DNA of 64,000 nt. Source: Bryobacterales bacterium (lineage in GTDB: Bacteria; Acidobacteriota; Terriglobia; Bryobacterales; Bryobacteraceae). The stretch is from the NCBI GenBank assembly GCA_016716385.1, contig JADJWL010000025.1, positions 62,001 to 126,000 on the forward strand, given 5' to 3'. Under the pieces are notes generated by a model. The model saw nothing but the letters and a program-made list of their open reading frames with translations. It ran no database searches and was not told the origin of the DNA. A program made the translations under genes and the position numbers. Positions 8,250 through 16,823 of the stretch are shown here, piece after piece (position 1 is the first letter of the stretch; the number at the start of each line of letters is the position of its first letter).

Positions 8250-9578
8250 CTAGCCGAGTGTGTAGGGCGCGCGGTACTGGTAATGCAGGTGCCGGTTCGC
8301 CTCATCGTGGTTGGTGAACCGCTCCGCCTTGCCGTCCCATTCGAGGAACCGCCGCGTGCGGAGCGCCACGTTCGCGATGAGCGTGGCCGCCGTCGACAGG
8401 TGGCCGGTTTCGATGTCGCAGTGGCACGTCTGCCGGCTCCTGACGCAGTCCAGGAAATTGCGCGCGTGGAAAGTTGTCGACTGGCTGCCCTGCACCGCCT
8501 TGGCTTCGATCACCTCGCGCCGGGACGCCTGCCAGAGCCTGTCTCCCGCGCGGTCGACCGGGGTGCGCGCGAACAACTCCCGGTCCGCGACCCGCTCCGG
8601 CACGACCTCCCAGCGATTCCCGTGGATGTACAGCGTCCCCTTGGTGCCGCGAATCTCCATTTCGGCGCCCTGCACGTTGCCCGGTGCGCCATTGGCGTTG
8701 TACTGCGAAAACGTCATCAGAGTCCCGCCGGGGAACTCCCAAACAACTTCGGCGGTGTCCGGGACCTCGCGATTGTCCTCGACGGCGTAGTGGCCGCCCA
8801 TCGCCATCACGGCAGTGGGTGACTCCGCGCCGATCGACCAGCGCAGCATATCCATGTAGTGCACGCCGAAGTTCGTCACCTGCCCGCCGGAGTAATGCCA
8901 GAACCAGCGGAAGTCGTAATAGGTGCGGTTGGGAGTATAGGGGACCAGCGGAGCCGGACCGAGCCAGCGGTCCCATTCTTCTTCGTTTGGCGGAGAGCCG
9001 CTGGCCGGCTTTCCAATGCCGCGCGGCCATTCATTGCGGATGTTGTACCCCTTGGCGACGGTGACGTGTCCGATGCCGCCGGAGCGGACGAACTCGGCGG
9101 CCTCGCGCAGAAACGGCGCCGAGCGGCGGTGGATGCCGACCTGGGTGACGCGGTTCGTTTCGCGGGCGACTGCCACCATGCGCCGTCCCTCAACAACCGT
9201 AAGCGAAAGTGGCTTCTCGACGTAGACATCTTTACCGGCGCGGCAGGCGTCGATGGTCTGGATGGCGTGCCAGTGATCGGGAGTGCTGATGACGACGGCG
9301 TCGACGTTCTTGTCGTCGAGCAGCCGCCGGTAGTCCCGGTAGCGGGCGGGTGCGCCGCGCGACTTGCGGGCGGCGTGGTCCATATAGTCGTCGCGAAGAT
9401 CGCAGAGCGCGACGGTTTGGTTGTCGGCGTACTCGAGGAACGCGTCGTGAACCTGGTCGCCGCGGTTCCCCACGCCGATATAGCCGATGCCGACGCGGTC
9501 ATTGGCGCCCGCAACGCGGGAGGCGCTCAGAGCCGAGGCGAGTCCGGCGGCGAAGGAACGGCGGGTCGTCGAGTGCAT
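8250..9578 (-). CDS. Gfo/Idh/MocA family oxidoreductase with Tat signal
   Basis: This 442-aa protein has a twin-arginine signal (TTRRSFAAGLA) followed by a Rossmann fold (GYIGVGNRGDQ). The catalytic-region motif VEKPLSL and the C-terminal half typical of secreted Planctomycetes/Acidobacteria Gfo/Idh/MocA proteins follow (EEWDRWLGPAP, FRWFWHYSGGQVTNFG). It is likely an NAD(P)-dependent dehydrogenase, epimerase or glycosidase acting on a sugar in the periplasm after folding with cofactor in the cytoplasm; the substrate is unknown. It converges with the aldolase gene with 10 bases between the stops. Confidence 0.9.
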   Translation of the reverse strand: MHSTTRRSFAAGLASALSASRVAGANDRVGIGYIGVGNRGDQVHDAFLEYADNQTVALCDLRDDYMDHAARKSRGAPARYRDYRRLLDDKNVDAVVISTPDHWHAIQTIDACRAGKDVYVEKPLSLTVVEGRRMVAVARETNRVTQVGIHRRSAPFLREAAEFVRSGGIGHVTVAKGYNIRNEWPRGIGKPASGSPPNEEEWDRWLGPAPLVPYTPNRTYYDFRWFWHYSGGQVTNFGVHYMDMLRWSIGAESPTAVMAMGGHYAVEDNREVPDTAEVVWEFPGGTLMTFSQYNANGAPGNVQGAEMEIRGTKGTLYIHGNRWEVVPERVADRELFARTPVDRAGDRLWQASRREVIEAKAVQGSQSTTFHARNFLDCVRSRQTCHCDIETGHLSTAATLIANVALRTRRFLEWDGKAERFTNHDEANRHLHYQYRAPYTLG

Positions 9579-9620
9579 GATGAACCTCCTGCCCGCATTC
9601 TACTGCCAGCCGCACCCGGT

Positions 9621-10082
9621 TCAGGGACGCACGCTCAACAAGGTCACCCAGAAGGTCTCCCCGGCGCCCCGGAAGGCGACCCGCTCGCGGGTTCCGGATC
9701 CGCATAAACGGATCGTATAGTCGCTTCCATCGACGACCGCCGGAACCGACAAGTGGATGCCCCGCGTGAGGACACACTTCAGGTTTCCGCCGATCATGTT
9801 GGCCAACTCGCCGACCACGTCGCGCACGATGTCGTCCACTTCGTGCGGCGGGTCGATTGAAAGGAAGCGGCCCGCCAGTTCGCACGCATGCCCGCGGTCG
9901 CACTCGAACAGGACCGCGCCGTTCCAGTCTCCGGTCAGGTGAACCGCCGACGTCAACCGGTTCCCGCATGGAAACCAGGGATCGCCGCTTTCGCGCACTT
10001 CCAGCCGCAGCATCGTGGCGAACACCGAGCCGACGATCTCGACGAGTTCGCTCGCTTGGATCGCGATGGTTGAATCGTTCAT
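9621..10082 (-). CDS. cheX: CheX-like chemotaxis phosphatase-family protein
   Basis: This 153-aa protein fits the CheC/CheX/FliY fold. It has an N-terminal helix (ELVEIVGSVFATMLRL), a central beta region (SAVHLTGDWNGAVLFEC) and the helix VVGELANMIGGNLK, which carries the ELxN(x)xxGN-type signature used by CheX to act on CheY-P. It is the last gene of the cheA-cheX cluster, 10 bases after the cheR stop, with the ribosome site GAGAGGAAG before the ATG at 10082. It probably dephosphorylates CheY to reset the signal. A longer in-frame start inside cheR is rejected. The alternative would be a plain CheC-like scaffold without phosphatase activity. Confidence 0.8.
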   Translation of the reverse strand: MNDSTIAIQASELVEIVGSVFATMLRLEVRESGDPWFPCGNRLTSAVHLTGDWNGAVLFECDRGHACELAGRFLSIDPPHEVDDIVRDVVGELANMIGGNLKCVLTRGIHLSVPAVVDGSDYTIRLCGSGTRERVAFRGAGETFWVTLLSVRP

Positions 10083-10092
10083 AGACTTCCTC

Positions 10093-10926
10093 TCAGCGGG
10101 CGATGTACACGGTGGAGTTGCCGACCGCTTCCCGGTCAAACCACTCCTCGGCGCCGAACGCCGTTTCAGCGCCGCCCAGCAGGAGCCAGGCGCCCCGGAA
10201 CAGCGTTCCGTGAATCTCCCGGAAGATGTTCTGCTTCGTCCCACCGTCGAAATAGATCAGAACGTTGCGGCAAAACACGAGATCGAACGGGCCGAGCGCC
10301 CGCATGCTCTTCCGCAGGTCGATCGTCTCAAACCGCACCATCGACCGCACTTTGTCGCTCAACTGCCAGTGCACGCCGGCGCGCCGGAAGTACTTCACCA
10401 GCAGCGCCGCGGGCAGACCCCGGTTGACCTCAATCTGCTGGTAGGCGCCGGAGCGGGCTCGTTCGACGATCGGAGAGGAGTAGTCCGTCCCCAGGATCTG
10501 GATGTTCCAGTCGCTCATCCCCTCTTCAATCAGCAGCATCGCCAAGCTGTAGGCTTCCTGGCCCGTGGAGGAGGCTGCCGACCAGAAGCGCAGCTTCTTC
10601 GTGTCCCGCCGCTCCTCCCGCAGACGGGGCAGAAGCCGCGTGCGGATCACCTCGTAGTGCGCCGGATCACGGAAGAAGTACGTCTCATTGGTGGTCATCG
10701 CCTCGACCACCTGCCGGCCCACATCCGGCTCTCGGGTCGCCCGCAGCAGCGCGCACAGGTCGTTGATCGACCCCAGTCCGAGTTGGCGCACAATCGGCGT
10801 CAGCCGGCTCTCGAACAGGTAGTGCTTATCGTTCTCGATCACAATTCCGGCCTGCGCGTAGACGTGCTGCTGCAGGAAGCGGTAGTTGTCCGTAAGGATT
10901 TCCGTGATTGGCGGCTGTGCCAGCAT
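10093..10926 (-). CDS. cheR: Chemoreceptor glutamate methyltransferase CheR
   Basis: The protein (277 aa) transfers methyl groups from SAM to receptor glutamates. It has an N-terminal all-alpha CheR domain, then the typical TTNETYFFRDPAHYEV motif (near 78-93), the SAM-binding segment FWSAASSTGQEAYSLAM, LGTDYSS and FDLVFCRNVLIYFD. The length is standard. It sits between cheB (12 bases upstream) and cheX. Neither receptor of the cluster ends in an NWETF-like CheR tether, so methylation must occur without C-terminal docking. Confidence 0.95.
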   Translation of the reverse strand: MLAQPPITEILTDNYRFLQQHVYAQAGIVIENDKHYLFESRLTPIVRQLGLGSINDLCALLRATREPDVGRQVVEAMTTNETYFFRDPAHYEVIRTRLLPRLREERRDTKKLRFWSAASSTGQEAYSLAMLLIEEGMSDWNIQILGTDYSSPIVERARSGAYQQIEVNRGLPAALLVKYFRRAGVHWQLSDKVRSMVRFETIDLRKSMRALGPFDLVFCRNVLIYFDGGTKQNIFREIHGTLFRGAWLLLGGAETAFGAEEWFDREAVGNSTVYIAR

Positions 10927-10938
10927 ACTGCTTCCCTC

Positions 10939-12036
10939 CTACCCCCGGCCCGCGAATCGTAAGACTTCCGGGATGACCTGATCGAGTGGCAGGACGCGGT
11001 CGGCCAAGCCCGCGTTCACCACGGCGCCCGGCATCCCCCACACCACGCTCGACGCCTCGTCCTGCGCCAGAACCGTTGCACCGTGCGCACGCAGGATCTC
11101 GGTCCCGCGCAACCCGTCCTGGCCCATGCCGGTCAGCATCACGGCGATCACCGCGCCACCGTAAACCTCGCCTGCCGTACTGAACAGAGCATCGACCGCC
11201 GGGCGGCAGGAGTTCAGTGGCGGCGACTGGTCGAGCGCGACGCGCACACCTCCGTCTCCGTGAGTCACCTTCAGATGGAAATCCCCGGGCGCGATCAGCA
11301 CCTTGCCAGCTTCGACCCGCGCTCCCTGGACGGCTTCCTCGACCGGTACCTGGCATGTCGAGCGCAGGCGCTCGGCGAGCAGTCGGGTGAACAGCGGGGG
11401 CATATGCTGCACCACGAGAACCGGCAGCGGAAAACCTGCCGGAAGTTCGGGCAGGATCGTGCCGAGCGCCGTGGGCCCTCCGGTTGAGACGCCGATCACG
11501 ACGGCTTTCGGCCGTTGCGTCGCGCGGCGCGGTGGCGCAACCGAAGCAGCCGGAGCAGCCGGGCGCGGAAGGACACGCGGCGGCGCGGGCAGGTGAAAGA
11601 ACTGCTTGATCTTCGGAATCAGTTCTTCCCGCAGCCGCGCCATCGAGCGGTCGAGCGAGCCCTCGTTCGAGGCCTTGGCCACATAGTCGTCCGCGCCGAG
11701 CGTCAGCGCTTCCAGGGTCACGGCCGCACCGCGCTCGGTGAGCGTGGAGAACATGATCACCCGCAGTTGTCCGTACTCGCGCCGCACCCGCCGCAGCAGT
11801 TCGAGGCCGTCCATCTCGGGCATTTCGATGTCCAGCGTCAGGACATCCGGATTCAACTGCGGAATCCGCTGGAGCGCGATTGCGCCGTTTGAGGCCGCCC
11901 CGATCACTTCGAGTACCGGGTCCGCTTCGAGGGCGTGCGTCACCAGCCGCCGGATCACGACTGAGTCATCGACCACCAGCACCCTGATCCGTTCGCCCGG
12001 CTGGAGCGCCCGCCTGTTCACCGCGGCCACGGCCAA
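10939..12036 (-). CDS. cheB: Chemotaxis methylesterase/response regulator CheB
   Basis: This 365-aa two-domain protein removes methyl groups from, or deamidates, receptor side chains when phosphorylated. The receiver domain (17-135) has Asp pair 23/24, phosphoacceptor Asp69 and Lys121. A Pro/Ala linker (about 150-176) follows. The esterase domain has the catalytic Ser in GVSTGGP (Ser184), His211 in VVQHMP and Asp307 in LTGMGQDG. It starts 4 bases after the cheY stop, so the two are translationally close. Confidence 0.95.
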   Translation of the reverse strand: MAVAAVNRRALQPGERIRVLVVDDSVVIRRLVTHALEADPVLEVIGAASNGAIALQRIPQLNPDVLTLDIEMPEMDGLELLRRVRREYGQLRVIMFSTLTERGAAVTLEALTLGADDYVAKASNEGSLDRSMARLREELIPKIKQFFHLPAPPRVLPRPAAPAASVAPPRRATQRPKAVVIGVSTGGPTALGTILPELPAGFPLPVLVVQHMPPLFTRLLAERLRSTCQVPVEEAVQGARVEAGKVLIAPGDFHLKVTHGDGGVRVALDQSPPLNSCRPAVDALFSTAGEVYGGAVIAVMLTGMGQDGLRGTEILRAHGATVLAQDEASSVVWGMPGAVVNAGLADRVLPLDQVIPEVLRFAGRG

Positions 12037-12040
12037 GCCC

Positions 12041-12415
12041 TCACGGATGGACCCCCGTCATCTGCAGCTTCTCGACAAGGATCTCCTTGGTGAACGGCTT
12101 CATGACGTATTCGTTGGCGCCCGCTTCGAGCGCCGTGACCATCTGATCCACTTCGGTCTCGGTCGTCACCATGACGACCACGAGCGAGGCCAGATCGGGA
12201 TCCTGGCGCAGGCGCTTGACCAGATCCAGCCCGTTCAACTCGGGCATGTTCCAGTCCGCCAGCACGAGCGAGACATTGGACTTCTCCGCCGCCATCACCT
12301 CCAGGGCCTCGACCCCGTTGGCCGCCTCCCGGACCTCGTAGCCGATCTCGCGTAGCGTCTTGGCGAGAATCATCCGGATCGCCCTCGAATCGTCCACTAC
12401 CAGCGCCTTGTTCAT
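12041..12415 (-). CDS. cheY: Single-domain response regulator CheY
   Basis: This 124-aa receiver domain alone has Asp8/Asp9, phosphoacceptor Asp54 (LADWNMPELNG), Thr84 and Lys106 (VMKPF). Its position between receptor and cheB genes, and the lack of an output domain, indicate CheY. The output target is not known because no flagellar motor genes are in the window; a type IV pilus motor or a regulatory output is possible. It could also be called a PilH/FrzZ-like regulator. Confidence 0.92.
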   Translation of the reverse strand: MNKALVVDDSRAIRMILAKTLREIGYEVREAANGVEALEVMAAEKSNVSLVLADWNMPELNGLDLVKRLRQDPDLASLVVVMVTTETEVDQMVTALEAGANEYVMKPFTKEILVEKLQMTGVHP

Positions 12416-12437
12416 CCCATCTCCGGTTCCGTCTCGT

Positions 12438-14336
12438 TCAGAAGGTAAACTTCGAAATCACCGCCTGGAGCCGGCCAGCCATCTGGCTCAACTCCTGCGA
12501 CGCTTTGGCCGTGTCGTTGGCGCCCTGGGTTGTGTCCTTGGCCGCGACCGCGACGCCGCCAATGTTCTTGGCGATGTCACCCACGCCGCTGGCCGCTTCG
12601 GACACACTGCGGCCGATCTCGTTGGTGGTCACGGTCTGCTCTTCCACAGCCGACGCAATGCTGTTGGAAATGTCGTTGATCTGGTTGATGATCGAGCTGA
12701 TCTCCTCAATCGCCTGGACGGCGCCCTTAGCGTCGCCCTGGATCGCCTCGATCTTCTTGCCGATCTCCTCGGTCGCCCTGGCCGTCTGTTTCGCCAGCTC
12801 CTTCACCTCGTTCGCCACCACGGCGAACCCTTTGCCCGCTTCACCCGCCCGCGCCGCCTCGATCGTGGCATTGAGGGCCAGCAAATTGGTCTGCTGGGCG
12901 ATCGAGGTGATCACCTTGCTGATGTTGCCGATCTCCTGGCTGGATTCGCCCAGGCTCTGCACGGTCGCGTTGGTGGCCTGCGCTACGCCAACGGCGTTCC
13001 GGGCCACCCGCGCCGCCTCGTTCGAACTCTTGGCGATCTCACGGATTGACGACTGCATCTGCTCGGCCGCCGACGCCACCGCCGCGACGTTCTTCGAAAC
13101 CTCCTCGCCCGCGGCCGACACGACGTTGGCCTGCACCGCGGTCTCCTCGGCGTTGCCCGCCATCTGCTGGCTCACCGCGGTCAGCTCCTCGGCCGACGCC
13201 GCCAGCGCCGTCCCGTTCTCGGACGTGATGCGCAGCGGCTCCACGATGATCTCGAGAGTCTGGTTGATGCCCTCGACAATACGCCGGAAGTCCCCTTCGT
13301 GCCGGGTCGCGTCGGCCCGGGTCGCCAGTTTCCCTTGGCGTGCCGCCGCCACCAGCAGGTCGGTGTCGGTGATCAGCGTCTTCAGGTTCGCCCGCACCTG
13401 GCCCGTGGACCCCGCGAGCACACCGCTGCTGGCCAAACCATCACCGAAGGACGCGTCGTCGAGCGCCCCCCGAGCCACCGCACGCGATTGCTCGGCGAGC
13501 CGCAGCAGGTACGCGCACAGCCGCGCAAACGCACCTCCGAGGGTTCCGGCCACCGGGTTCTGCCGCTCCAGGACAGGATCGTCGAGGCGGTCGCCGGCCA
13601 GCGCCCCGGCCTGTTCGATCAGGAACACGATGGATTCCTTGATCTGGGCCACGTGCTCGGTCTTGTCCGCGCCGGACGCGCACCGGACACCCTGGAGGTC
13701 GAGCCCCATCGATTCGAAGGTGCTCAACAGGAACGCGTCGCCGACCGCCTGGATGTCGTAGTTGAACACCGTGAAAACGGCCTGTTCAGCCGCAGCGGCT
13801 TCCTCCGGGTCCGGGATATCCCGCCGCAGATACCGGCTGGTCAGCCGCTGGTATTCGGCATACGAGCCGATGTACCACTTGAACGGCAGATCGATCTTGT
13901 CGTGGAGCGCCCCAACCTTGAGCCGCCGCTCACAGTAGGCGAGACCCCAGCCGCTCTCCGCACCCTCAAAGATCTGGACGAAGTACGCCGCCTGCGTGGC
14001 CTCGAGGTGCCGCCGCAGGACATCGAGCGGCGTCCCCCGCCGGAGCGCCTGCGTTTCAAAGAACGCGCGCGTCTGCGGGAAGCTGAACTGCCAGTCATAG
14101 AACTCGCGGGCCATCTCGGCGGACACCGAGCGGGCCCACGGCACCAACCTCGCCAGAAGCGTTCTCTCGGTCTCGCCCAACCGGATGAACGCGCGGCGCA
14201 CCGCCAGCGATGCGTCGTCAATCCCGAATCGTTCCGCCTGCGTGCGGTCCGCGCCGGACGGGGGACCGCCCCGTCCGGCGCCGCCTCCCGTCGTGTCCGC
14301 CTCCACCATCCGTGTCGTCATCCTGTTTCCCTCCAT
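12438..14336 (-). CDS. Soluble globin-coupled methyl-accepting chemotaxis protein (HemAT-like)
   Basis: This 632-aa receptor has no transmembrane segment. Residues about 35-215 form a protoglobin/globin sensor domain: the segment VGALHDKIDLPFKWYIGSY matches the F-helix region of globin-coupled sensors, with His145 as proximal haem ligand. A HAMP-like linker (LITDTDLLVAAARQGKL) leads to a long MCP signalling domain containing the conserved hairpin tip (IAQQTNLLALNATIEAARAG). It should sense O2, NO or CO through haem and signal to CheA. The start may be Met6 instead of Met1. Its signalling domain is nearly the same as that of the receptor gene 9 bases upstream, suggesting duplication. It ends in KFTF without a CheR-docking pentapeptide. 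Confidence 0.88.
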   Translation of the reverse strand: MEGNRMTTRMVEADTTGGGAGRGGPPSGADRTQAERFGIDDASLAVRRAFIRLGETERTLLARLVPWARSVSAEMAREFYDWQFSFPQTRAFFETQALRRGTPLDVLRRHLEATQAAYFVQIFEGAESGWGLAYCERRLKVGALHDKIDLPFKWYIGSYAEYQRLTSRYLRRDIPDPEEAAAAEQAVFTVFNYDIQAVGDAFLLSTFESMGLDLQGVRCASGADKTEHVAQIKESIVFLIEQAGALAGDRLDDPVLERQNPVAGTLGGAFARLCAYLLRLAEQSRAVARGALDDASFGDGLASSGVLAGSTGQVRANLKTLITDTDLLVAAARQGKLATRADATRHEGDFRRIVEGINQTLEIIVEPLRITSENGTALAASAEELTAVSQQMAGNAEETAVQANVVSAAGEEVSKNVAAVASAAEQMQSSIREIAKSSNEAARVARNAVGVAQATNATVQSLGESSQEIGNISKVITSIAQQTNLLALNATIEAARAGEAGKGFAVVANEVKELAKQTARATEEIGKKIEAIQGDAKGAVQAIEEISSIINQINDISNSIASAVEEQTVTTNEIGRSVSEAASGVGDIAKNIGGVAVAAKDTTQGANDTAKASQELSQMAGRLQAVISKFTF

Positions 14337-14345
14337 GGCCGAACT

Positions 14346-16313
14346 TCAGAAGGTGAACCGCGCCATGATCGTTTGCAGGCGTGCCGCCATCTGTGTCAGC
14401 TCCTGCGCTGCTTTCTGCGTATCGTTGGCGCCCTGCGTCGTGTTCCGCGCCGCCACCGCCACGCCTCCAATGTTCTTGGCGATGTCACCCACACCGTTGG
14501 CCGCTTCGGTCACGCTGCGGCCAATCTCGTTGGTCGTCACGGTCTGCTCTTCCACGGCCGAGGCGATGCTGTTGGAGATATCGTTGATCTGGTCGATGAT
14601 CGTGCCGATCTCCTCGATCGCTTTCACCGCGCCCTTGGTGTCGCCCTGAATCGCCTCGATCTTCTGCCCGATCTCCTCGGTCGCCTTGGCGGTCTGTTTG
14701 GCCAGTTCCTTTACCTCGTTCGCCACGACCGCGAAACCTTTCCCCGCTTCGCCCGCCCGCGCCGCTTCGATCGTCGCGTTCAGAGCCAACAGGTTCGTCT
14801 GCTGCGCGATTGAGGTGATCACCTTGATCACGTTGCCGATCTCCTGGCTTGACTCGCCGAGCTTCTTCACCGTCTCGTTGGTGGACTGCGCCACGCTGAC
14901 GGCGTTCTTGGCGACTCGCGCCGCCTCATTCGAGCTCTTGGCGATCTCGCGGATCGAAGATTGCATCTGCTCGGAAGCCGACGCCACAGACGCCACGTTC
15001 TTCGATACCTGCTCGGAGGCCGCCGAGACGACGTTGGCCTGCGTCGCTGTCTCTTCCGCATTTCCGGCCATCTGCTGGCTGACGTTCGTCAGTTCTTCCG
15101 AGGATGAAGCCAGGGTCGTGGCGTTCTGAGCGGTCACCTTGAGGGGCTCCACTACCCTCTCGAGTGTCTGGTTGATGCCATCGACGATCTTGCGGAAATC
15201 CCCGGGGTGTTTCGACGCGTCGGCGCGCCGGCCGAGCTGCCCGGCCGCGGCTGCCTGGACAAGCATCTCGGTGTCGGCAATCAGACCTTTCAAGTTGCCG
15301 CGGACCTGTTCGATCGTCTCGTTGATAAACGCCTTCTTGCCGGGGAACTTCTCCAGGTGCGCTTCGAAATTGCCCTTTCCGAACTCGGCCACGCACGCCA
15401 TCGCCTTCTTCTTGACCGCGATGTGCCCGGCCACCATGTCGTTCACGCCCTGAGCCATCAGGCGGTACGCGCCTTCGAACTTCTCTGTCGGGATGACGAC
15501 GTCGATGTCGCCCTTGTTGTGCTCGTCCGACATTCGGTTCATCTCGGCGATCAACCCGCTCAAGGCATCGATGCAGATATTGAGACTGTTCTTGAGCGTG
15601 TGCAGATCGCCGCCGTAGTGCTCAGTAATCTTGGGCGGTAGGTCGCCTTTGCTGATCATGTCTGAATATTCGGTTGCCAACCGAAGAGGCCGGACCAGGT
15701 GTTCCAGCAGGGTGTTGGCCGCTTCGATCAGCACGCGAAAGTTGCCGTTAAACCGCTCCACATCCCCTCGCACGCTCAGGTCGCCTGCCCGCGCCGCCTC
15801 GGCCAGACGCAAGAGCTCCTGACCGAACTCGACCTCTTTGTGGGCCTCATACATCACCTGAAAGCAGCCGATAGTCTGACCCGCGCGGTCCCGGCGGGGC
15901 GAGCAGATCACACGCACCGGCCAGTCGCGCCCGCGCACAGAAAAGTGCGCTTCTCCCGTCGCAGTTCGTCCAGTCCTGACCGCCTCACCGGCAGCACAGG
16001 TGTTGTTCCGGCACCCAGGGCTATCGTAGAGGACTTCCCAGAACTTCTTGCCCATACACGCCTCACGGGGCCGCGCCGCGACGTCGGCAGCGTATTGGTT
16101 CATGTAAAGGATCGTATGTTCGGTGTCCATCGCAACCACGGCAATGGGCAAAGCGTCGAGGAATTCCGCCTCGTCCGCCTCGGTGATCCGCGCAACCGCA
16201 TTGCTCTCCGGCCAATCCAGGACGGCAGCGTTCTGCTCCGCTCCCGCCGCCCGAATCTCCTTCGCACGCGAGGATTGTCTCGCCATTCTCGTTCTCCTTC
16301 TTTCTTTCGTCAC
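14346..16313 (-). CDS. Soluble PAS/poly-HAMP methyl-accepting chemotaxis protein
   Basis: This 655-aa protein lacks membrane segments. A PAS domain (about 48-160; LPIAVVAMDTEHTILYMN) carries Cys-rich CRNNTCAAGE. It is followed by several tandem HAMP-like units (AARAGDLSVRGD, DMISKGDLPPKI, DEHNKGDIDVVI, AEFGKGNFEAHL, QAAAAGQLGRRA) and a complete MCP signalling domain. Such poly-HAMP cytoplasmic receptors form clusters with CheW and CheA. It lies between cheW and the globin receptor, so it feeds the same kinase. The PAS cofactor, if any, is unknown. The C-terminus is RFTF, without the methyltransferase tether. Confidence 0.9.
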   Translation of the reverse strand: MTKERRRTRMARQSSRAKEIRAAGAEQNAAVLDWPESNAVARITEADEAEFLDALPIAVVAMDTEHTILYMNQYAADVAARPREACMGKKFWEVLYDSPGCRNNTCAAGEAVRTGRTATGEAHFSVRGRDWPVRVICSPRRDRAGQTIGCFQVMYEAHKEVEFGQELLRLAEAARAGDLSVRGDVERFNGNFRVLIEAANTLLEHLVRPLRLATEYSDMISKGDLPPKITEHYGGDLHTLKNSLNICIDALSGLIAEMNRMSDEHNKGDIDVVIPTEKFEGAYRLMAQGVNDMVAGHIAVKKKAMACVAEFGKGNFEAHLEKFPGKKAFINETIEQVRGNLKGLIADTEMLVQAAAAGQLGRRADASKHPGDFRKIVDGINQTLERVVEPLKVTAQNATTLASSSEELTNVSQQMAGNAEETATQANVVSAASEQVSKNVASVASASEQMQSSIREIAKSSNEAARVAKNAVSVAQSTNETVKKLGESSQEIGNVIKVITSIAQQTNLLALNATIEAARAGEAGKGFAVVANEVKELAKQTAKATEEIGQKIEAIQGDTKGAVKAIEEIGTIIDQINDISNSIASAVEEQTVTTNEIGRSVTEAANGVGDIAKNIGGVAVAARNTTQGANDTQKAAQELTQMAARLQTIMARFTF

Positions 16314-16358
16314 TCAGTGAAATTGCTCGCGATCCCGGTGCAGCCGCTTCCGGGGCCG

Positions 16359-16820
16359 CTATGCCCTTCTCTCTGCCACCAGATCGACCGTCCGCTCCGC
16401 ATCCAGAACCAGCAGCAGGCGGTCCTTCAGCTTGTAGACGCCGCGGATGAGCTCTCGCGCCGCTGGATCAAGATTCTCCGGGGGCCGCTCGTAGGTTGTG
16501 TCCTCGGCGTCGAGCACGTCGCCGATCTCGTCGACCAGCAGACTGACGGCCCCGTCTTCGGTCCGAACCACCATGTTCATCGGGGTCTGCCCCCCGGACC
16601 GCGGCGGTAGCCGCAGCCTCCGCCGCATGTCGATCGCCGTCACAATCTGCCCGCGCAGGTTGATCAGGCCCTCGAACACCTCCGGCGCCTGCGGAACGCG
16701 CGTCATCTGCTGGAACCGCAGCACCTCCTGAACCCGCAGCACATCCACGCCGAAGAACAGATCGGCCACAAAGAATGTCGAGAACTGGGCGCTGCTCCCA
16801 TGCGCCGCCTCGCTTGCCAT
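16359..16820 (-). CDS. cheW: Chemotaxis coupling protein CheW
   Basis: This 153-aa single SH3-like CheW domain shows the typical FFVADLFFGVDVLRVQEVLR start, VPQAPEVFEGLINLRGQIVTAIDMR core and LLVDEIGDVLD. It bridges the receptors to CheA. It begins 3 bases after the cheA stop and is followed by the PAS/poly-HAMP receptor. Confidence 0.95.
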   Translation of the reverse strand: MASEAAHGSSAQFSTFFVADLFFGVDVLRVQEVLRFQQMTRVPQAPEVFEGLINLRGQIVTAIDMRRRLRLPPRSGGQTPMNMVVRTEDGAVSLLVDEIGDVLDAEDTTYERPPENLDPAARELIRGVYKLKDRLLLVLDAERTVDLVAERRA

Positions 16821-16823
16821 CGG

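Noticed and set aside
12505..14813. Two long plus-strand frames (418 and 504 codons) across the chemoreceptor genes
   Set aside because: Antisense of highly conserved MCP coding sequence; the translations are repetitive Ser/Ala/Arg-rich and mirror each other because the MCP domains are duplicated.
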